A DNA stretch of 41,352 nucleotides, taken from Gammaproteobacteria bacterium. Its GTDB lineage: Bacteria; Pseudomonadota; Gammaproteobacteria; S012-40. A program made the position numbers and the translations under genes. The DNA is taken from assembly GCA_015487785.1 (NCBI GenBank), contig WFPC01000040.1:1-41352 (forward strand), given 5' to 3'. Of this stretch, positions 34,293 to 41,352 are shown piece by piece. The first letter of the stretch is position 1; each line of letters opens with the position of its first letter. The notes beneath the pieces are model-generated. The model was not told the DNA's origin. It saw only the letters and a program-made list of their open reading frames with translations, and ran no database searches.

Positions 34293-34320
34293 TTGCCTCC
34301 CCCATGGCGAATGCTATAGT
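34293..34320 (+). promoter_or_regulatory. Candidate promoter of the acyl-CoA synthetase gene
   Basis: TTGCCT (34293-34298), 16-nt spacer, TATAGT (34315-34320), about 40 nt upstream of the start. Four of six and five of six matches to the sigma-70 consensus. Confidence 0.5.
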
Positions 34321-34360
34321 AGCAGGGCAAGTACAATGAGCATCGCCCGGAGGAATGCAC

Positions 34361-36178
34361 ATGGACCAGCATAGGCTCGACATCATCCCTGCATCGGACG
34401 CCCACACCTTGACGGAACTCCTCCAGGCCCGGGTGAAACGCAGTCCCGAGGCCATCGCCTACCGTTTCTACTCCAACCTCACCCGGCAATGGGAAGATCT
34501 GAGCTGGCACAGCGTGGAACACCGCATCCAGCAATGGCAGCGCGCCTTGCAACGTGAGGGCCTGCAGGCCGGCGACAAGCTGGGCATCATGCTGCGCAAC
34601 TGCCCCGAGTGGGTGATCTGTGAACACGCCGCCTTCCGCCTGGGTCTGGTGGTGGTTCCCCTGTTCGTCAACGACCGCCCCGACAACGTCAGTCACATCG
34701 TCAACCAGGCCGAAATAAAACTGATGTTGATCGAAAACCGGGAGCAATGGCTGACACTCTGCAGCGCGGCGGAGAAGCTGGATCACCCGCTCAAGGTCAT
34801 CAGTCTCGACAGCATCCCCATAGACGACCCACGCCTGCCCCGGGAAACCGCCGACGACTGGTTGCTGGCCGCCGCGCAGGACCCTCTGCCCGCCGAGCGC
34901 GGAGCCGGGCCCGACGAGCTGGCCACCATCGTCTACACTTCCGGCACCACCGGCCTGCCCAAGGGGGTCATGCTCAGTCACCGCAATATTCTCGACAATG
35001 CCCGTGCCAGCCTGGCCAGTGAAACCGTCTATACCGACGATGTGTTCCTGTCTTTCCTGCCCCTGTCGCACACCCTGGAACGCACCGCCGGTCTCTACAT
35101 TCCCATGCTCAGTGGCGCCACCGTGGCCTTCTGCCGCGCCATCCCCTATCTGGCCGAAGATCTGCTGGCCGTCAGACCCACCTTGATCATCTCGGTACCC
35201 CGTACCTTCGAGCGGGTGTACGGGGTGATCCAGCAACAACTTCAGCAGAAACCGGCCATCGCCCGCTGGCTGTTCAAGACGGCAGTGGACATCGGCTGGC
35301 AGCGTTTCGAGCATCAACAGGGGCGCGCGCCCGCCAGCCCGAGGCTGGCCCTGTATCCGCTGTTCCACAAACTGGTGGGAGCCAAGATACTGGCCAAGTT
35401 CGGTGGCCGCATGCGTTTCGCCATCAGTGGCGGCGCGCCGCTGCCCCCCAGCGTGGCGCGCACCTTCATCGGCCTGGGTCTGCCCCTGCTGCAAGGCTAT
35501 GGCCTCACCGAGGCCAGCCCGGTGATCAGCGTCAACAGCCTGAAAGCCAATCGACCCGACAGCATCGGCCACCCCATCGAGGGCGTGGAGGTGCGCCTGG
35601 CCGAGGACGGCGAATTGCAGACCCGCAGCACCTGTGTGATGCAGGGTTACTGGAAGAACGAACAGGCCACCCGCGATGCCTTCACCGAGGACGGCTGGCT
35701 CAAGACCGGTGATCTCGCCCGCATCGACGAGGAAGGTTATATCTACATCACCGGGCGCAAGAAGGAAATCCTGGTGCTGGGCAACGGGGAAAAGATCGCG
35801 CCGGTGGACATGGAAATGGCGCTCACCCTCGATCCCTGGTTCGATCAGGCCCTGGTCATCGGCGAGGGACGCCCCTTCCTGGCCGCCCTGCTGGTGCTCA
35901 ACCCGGAACAATGGCAACGCTTCGCCCAAGCCAACGAGCTGGATCCCGACGACCCCGCCAGCCTGGAACACGAGCAGGTCATCAAGGCCGTGCGCAACCA
36001 GATCGCCGAATGCACCCGCAGCTTCCCCGGCTATGCCCAGATCCGCCGCTTCATTCTCACCCTGGAGCCCTGGACCGATAGCAACGGCCTGCTCACTCCC
36101 ACCCTCAAGCTCAAGCGCGCCAGGATCATGGAGCAGTTCGCCGAGCGCATCGAGGCACTCTACGGAGACTATCACTGA
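34361..36178 (+). CDS. Long-chain acyl-CoA synthetase (AMP-forming, FAA type)
   Basis: Activates fatty acids to acyl-CoA through an acyl-adenylate. 605 residues from the ATG at 34361 (GGAGG 7 nt upstream; the ATG two codons earlier is too close to it). Motifs of the ANL superfamily: P-loop TIVYTSGTTGLPKGVMLSHRN (split: TSGTTGLPKG at about 193-202), FLPLSHTLERTAGLY, the YGLTE block in LLQGYGLTEASPVIS, LKTGDLARIDEEGYIYITGRKKE and the A10 lysine region in the C-terminal domain. The long C-terminal domain and RYGVIQQQLQQK-like insert after SVPRTFERVYGVI fit the FAA/long-chain (FadD15-like) subfamily, which often lacks a membrane anchor. Chain length cannot be read. It ends convergent with greA, separated by a terminator. 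Confidence 0.92.
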   Translation: MDQHRLDIIPASDAHTLTELLQARVKRSPEAIAYRFYSNLTRQWEDLSWHSVEHRIQQWQRALQREGLQAGDKLGIMLRNCPEWVICEHAAFRLGLVVVPLFVNDRPDNVSHIVNQAEIKLMLIENREQWLTLCSAAEKLDHPLKVISLDSIPIDDPRLPRETADDWLLAAAQDPLPAERGAGPDELATIVYTSGTTGLPKGVMLSHRNILDNARASLASETVYTDDVFLSFLPLSHTLERTAGLYIPMLSGATVAFCRAIPYLAEDLLAVRPTLIISVPRTFERVYGVIQQQLQQKPAIARWLFKTAVDIGWQRFEHQQGRAPASPRLALYPLFHKLVGAKILAKFGGRMRFAISGGAPLPPSVARTFIGLGLPLLQGYGLTEASPVISVNSLKANRPDSIGHPIEGVEVRLAEDGELQTRSTCVMQGYWKNEQATRDAFTEDGWLKTGDLARIDEEGYIYITGRKKEILVLGNGEKIAPVDMEMALTLDPWFDQALVIGEGRPFLAALLVLNPEQWQRFAQANELDPDDPASLEHEQVIKAVRNQIAECTRSFPGYAQIRRFILTLEPWTDSNGLLTPTLKLKRARIMEQFAERIEALYGDYH

Positions 36179-36181
36179 CAG

Positions 36182-36212
36182 AAAACAACGGCCCTGCCGG
36201 AACGACGGGGCC
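36182..36212 (-). terminator. Terminator downstream of greA
   Basis: On the minus strand GGCCC (36208-36212) pairs with GGGCC (36190-36194), followed by GTTGTTTTC. It lies 9 nt past the greA stop and ends the carA-carB-greA unit; it may also act weakly against the convergent acyl-CoA synthetase gene. Confidence 0.6.
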
Positions 36213-36220
36213 AGGGACGA

Positions 36221-36693
36221 TCATTCGTAGCGCACGGCGACGATTTCGTATTCCTTCTCGCCACCGGGAGTGGCCACGGTGACCACATCGCCTTCTTCCT
36301 TACCGATGAGGGCACGGGCGATGGGGGCATTGACGGAGATCAGGCCGGCCTTGATGTCGGCCTCATCGTCACCCACGATCTGATAGGTGACTTCCTGCCC
36401 GCTGTCTTCGTCGATCAGGTCCACGGTGGCACCGAACACCACCTTGCCGCCGGCATCGATGTCCTTGACGTCGATGATCTGGGCATTGGACAGCTTGGCC
36501 TCGATCTCGCGTATGCGCCCCTCGATGAAGCCTTGCTGTTCACGCGCGGCGTGATATTCGGCGTTTTCTTTCAGGTCGCCGTGTTCACGCGCCTCGGCGA
36601 TGGCCTCGATGACCCTGGGCCGGGCCACGGTCTTGAGTTCGTGAAGCTCGGCGCGCAGTTTCTCGGCGCCGCGCACGGTGAGGGGAATCTTGT

Positions 36694-36697
<4 letters not shown>
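36221..36697 (-). CDS. greA: Transcription elongation factor GreA
   Basis: Rescues backtracked RNA polymerase by stimulating transcript cleavage. 158 residues, the family length. The N-terminal coiled coil carries the tip acidic pair Asp41 and Glu44 in [12 protein letters not shown] (40-51), and the C-terminal FKBP-like domain has [23 protein letters not shown] and [19 protein letters not shown]. The ATG overlaps the carB stop by 4 nt, so it is the last gene of the carA-carB-greA operon, an arrangement common in gammaproteobacteria. Confidence 0.97.
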
Positions 36698-39915
<3,218 letters not shown>

Positions 39916-39946
39916 AAGGGTTAAGGGTTCCTGCTGGAAGTCGGTT

Positions 39947-41092
39947 TTAACGACGCTGCTCGATCATGTCCACGAAGCGGTCGAACAGGGCTTCCACGTC
40001 ATGGGGACCGGGGCTGGCCTCGGGATGACCCTGGAAACCGAAGGCCGGCACATCGGTGCGTTCGATACCCTGCAACGAGCCGTCGAACAAGGAACGATGA
40101 GTGGCCCTGAGCTGCGCTGGCAGGCTGGCCTCGTCCACCGCGAAGCCATGGTTCTGGCTGGTGATCATCACCTGTTGTGTATCCAGGTCGATCACCGGAT
40201 GGTTGGCACCGTGATGCCCGAATTTCATCTTCACCGTGCGCGCGCCGCTGGCCAGGGCCAGTAACTGATGCCCCAGGCAAATACCGAACACCGGTACCCC
40301 ACGGGCCAGGACGGCCTGGATGGCTTCGATGGCATAGTCACAGGGTTCGGGATCGCCCGGCCCATTGGACAGGAAGACGCCGTCGGGCGCCATGGCCAGC
40401 ACCTCTGCGGCCGGCGTGGTGGCCGGTACCACGCTGACACGACAACCGCGGTCCACCAGCAGACGCAGGATGTTGCGCTTGACCCCAAAATCGTAGGCCA
40501 CCACGTGGCGGGGCAAATCCTCGTCGCGCCGGACCGGATGTCCGCCCTCCAGCGACCACACGCCCTCGCGCCATTCATACCGGCTGTCGGTGGTCACTTC
40601 CCGGGCCAGATCCATGCCCTTGAGCCCGCCCCAGGCCCGCGCCTGCTCCAGCGCGATCTGTTCACTGGCCCCGCTACCGGCCATGATGCAGCCGTTCTGG
40701 GCACCCTGCTCGCGCAATATACGGGTCAGTCGGCGGGTATCGATGCCGGCGATGGCCACGATGCCCTGCTGGCGCAGGTAATCGTCCAGGCCCTGGTGGC
40801 TGCGCCAGTTGCTGGCCCGCAAGGGCAGGTCACGAATCACCAGCCCGCTGGCCATCACTCCGGCAGACTCCGCGTCCTCGGGATTGACCCCCACATTGCC
40901 GATGTGGGGATAGGTCAGGGTGACGATCTGACGGGCGTAGGAGGGATCGGTGAGAATCTCCTGATAGCCGGTCAAGGCGGTATTGAACACCACCTCACCG
41001 ACGGTAATACCTTCGGCACCGATATTTTCCCCGCGGAAAACACTACCATTTTCCAGGGCTAGTATGGCTGGCTGCCTCAAAATCTCCCCCAT
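39947..41092 (-). CDS. carA: Carbamoyl-phosphate synthase small subunit (glutaminase)
   Basis: Hydrolyses glutamine and passes ammonia to CarB. 381 residues from the ATG at 41092. The N-terminal domain ([48 protein letters not shown] in parts) is typical; the class I glutaminase domain has Cys272 in GICLGHQ and His356/Glu358 in GHPEAS, all intact. Start uncertain: the ATG lacks a ribosome site, while a TTG four codons later (41080), nearer the family's usual N-terminus, has GGGGGAG 3 nt upstream. First gene of carA-carB-greA; a promoter and a terminator-like leader hairpin lie upstream. Confidence 0.96.
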   Translation of the reverse strand: MGEILRQPAILALENGSVFRGENIGAEGITVGEVVFNTALTGYQEILTDPSYARQIVTLTYPHIGNVGVNPEDAESAGVMASGLVIRDLPLRASNWRSHQGLDDYLRQQGIVAIAGIDTRRLTRILREQGAQNGCIMAGSGASEQIALEQARAWGGLKGMDLAREVTTDSRYEWREGVWSLEGGHPVRRDEDLPRHVVAYDFGVKRNILRLLVDRGCRVSVVPATTPAAEVLAMAPDGVFLSNGPGDPEPCDYAIEAIQAVLARGVPVFGICLGHQLLALASGARTVKMKFGHHGANHPVIDLDTQQVMITSQNHGFAVDEASLPAQLRATHRSLFDGSLQGIERTDVPAFGFQGHPEASPGPHDVEALFDRFVDMIEQRR

Positions 41093-41102
41093 TCAGACGT
41101 GC

Positions 41103-41133
41103 AAAAACGGGAGGCACCGATGAGGAGCCCCCC
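41103..41133 (-). terminator. Terminator-like attenuator in the carAB leader
   Basis: On the minus strand GGGGGGC (41127-41133) pairs with GCCTCCC (41109-41115), six Watson-Crick pairs plus one G-U, followed within a base by TTTTT (41103-41107). It lies between the promoter and the carA start, so it must be read through for carA expression; this is an attenuator arrangement. In Pseudomonas aeruginosa carAB has leader-based pyrimidine control (established), which makes attenuation plausible here. Confidence 0.65.
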
Positions 41134-41169
41134 GCTTCCTAAGGTAACAGGCAAAATTATCGTGGAGGA

Positions 41170-41198
41170 ATTGTACTCGGGAACACCCCGGGTGTCCA
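41170..41198 (-). promoter_or_regulatory. carAB promoter
   Basis: On the minus strand -35 TGGACA (41193-41198), exactly 17 nt, -10 TACAAT (41170-41175). Matches are five of six for each. Predicted transcription start is near 41163, giving a leader of about 70 nt that contains the hairpin at 41103-41133. The promoter lies only about 25 nt from the first repeat of the putative mobile element. Confidence 0.72.
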
Positions 41199-41222
41199 TG
41201 ACTAGCCTCTTCCAATGACACA

Positions 41223-41267
41223 TGAGCCTGAAGGGCGGGCGTGATTCCAACGAGAAGTGAGCCTGAA
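41223..41267 (+). repeat. Paired 10-bp direct repeats, probable transposase-binding sites at an element end
   Basis: TGAGCCTGAA occurs at 41223-41232 and 41258-41267, 35 nt apart, just before the transposase-like start. Repeated sites near an end are common in elements with integrase-core transposases. I cannot define the exact terminus; the change from carAB leader to element lies between about 41199 and 41222. Confidence 0.5.
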
Positions 41268-41301
41268 CGGGGTCGGGTTCTGGGATCATCGGAGGATGAT
41301 C

Positions 41302-41352
41302 GTGACCATCAAGACCCAAGGGCTCCAGACCATGGAGCAAATCCGCGCCTTC
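41302..41352 (+). CDS. N-terminus of a probable integrase-core (DDE) transposase, cut by the window end
   Basis: Only 17 codons are visible, encoding MTIKTQGLQTMEQIRAF from a GTG at 41302 with GGAGG 6 nt upstream (an ATG at 41296 abuts the GGAGG). The opening xGLQTMEQIRAF resembles the start of a group of integrase-catalytic-domain transposases I recognise from proteobacteria, and the flanking direct repeats support a mobile element. With so little sequence the assignment is tentative; in related genomes dapB is often the gene upstream of carA, so the element may have separated them. Confidence 0.5.
   Translation, partial: MTIKTQGLQTMEQIRAF

Noticed and set aside
33920-36175. Antisense open frame of about 750 codons opposite the acyl-CoA synthetase
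   Set aside because: Shadow of the sense gene: it also crosses into the end of the neighbouring lipoprotein gene and has no recognisable domains.
41077-41340. Minus-strand open frame running from the element into the carA start, possible carAB leader peptide
   Set aside because: It begins inside the putative mobile element, upstream of the carAB promoter, so it would not be on the carAB transcript from its start. No ribosome site supports the inner codons as a leader peptide.

Overview
The window is chromosomal DNA from a GC-rich gammaproteobacterium. Lineage markers are a CsiV-family protein beside mfd, the surE-pcm-yqaA-nlpD-rpoS stationary-phase block, carA-carB-greA, and the mtnP-hpt-nagZ neighbourhood, which recalls Pseudomonas. 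A DsrE-family protein and a DUF523 (TudS-like) protein hint at sulfur metabolism. I cannot fix the genus. Gene density is very high, many neighbours overlap by 1-40 nt, and I see no rRNA, tRNA, CRISPR or prophage. The only mobile DNA is a probable insertion-sequence end at the right edge.

Layout. 1-3.5 kb: mfd, whose first codons lie outside the window. 3.6-10.6 kb: def; csiV on the opposite strand; then a leftward series mtnP, hpt, dsrE, nagZ, dppC, dppB, DUF523. Purine/methylthio salvage (MtnP to Hpt) and peptidoglycan recycling (NagZ with two peptide-type ABC permeases) lie side by side. The dsrE promoter has a palindrome filling its -35/-10 spacer. 10.6-18.7 kb: a 2-hydroxyacid dehydrogenase; a large protein joining a cytoplasmic CheW domain through a membrane helix to a LysM domain; a Nudix hydrolase; a CHASE2 adenylate cyclase; then SH3-like protein, M48 protease and FadL-like barrel genes that overlap or nearly abut.

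18.7-28.1 kb: hslR, a CYTH triphosphatase, a peptide-type solute-binding lipoprotein overlapping a signal-less L,D-transpeptidase, a GAF plus degenerate HD-GYP protein, recJ, then a leftward set: HDOD protein, Tat-exported M15 peptidase, DUF455 ferritin-like protein, lipoprotein. 28.1-28.4 kb is the longest stretch without a gene and holds the rpoS terminator. 28.4-32.2 kb: surE-pcm-yqaA-nlpD-rpoS. 32.4-36.2 kb, rightward: Smr protein, DUF2062 protein, lipoprotein, acyl-CoA synthetase. 36.2-41.1 kb, leftward: carA-carB-greA with a clear promoter and a terminator-like leader hairpin. 41.2 kb to the end: repeats and the first codons of a likely DDE transposase, just upstream of the carAB promoter.

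The main hypotheses are a CheW-TM-LysM protein that could link chemotaxis-type signalling to the cell wall, a muropeptide importer split between the nagZ cluster and the binding-protein/L,D-transpeptidase pair, and a repressor-controlled dsrE promoter. All calls rest on reading motifs and gene order; no database search was run.
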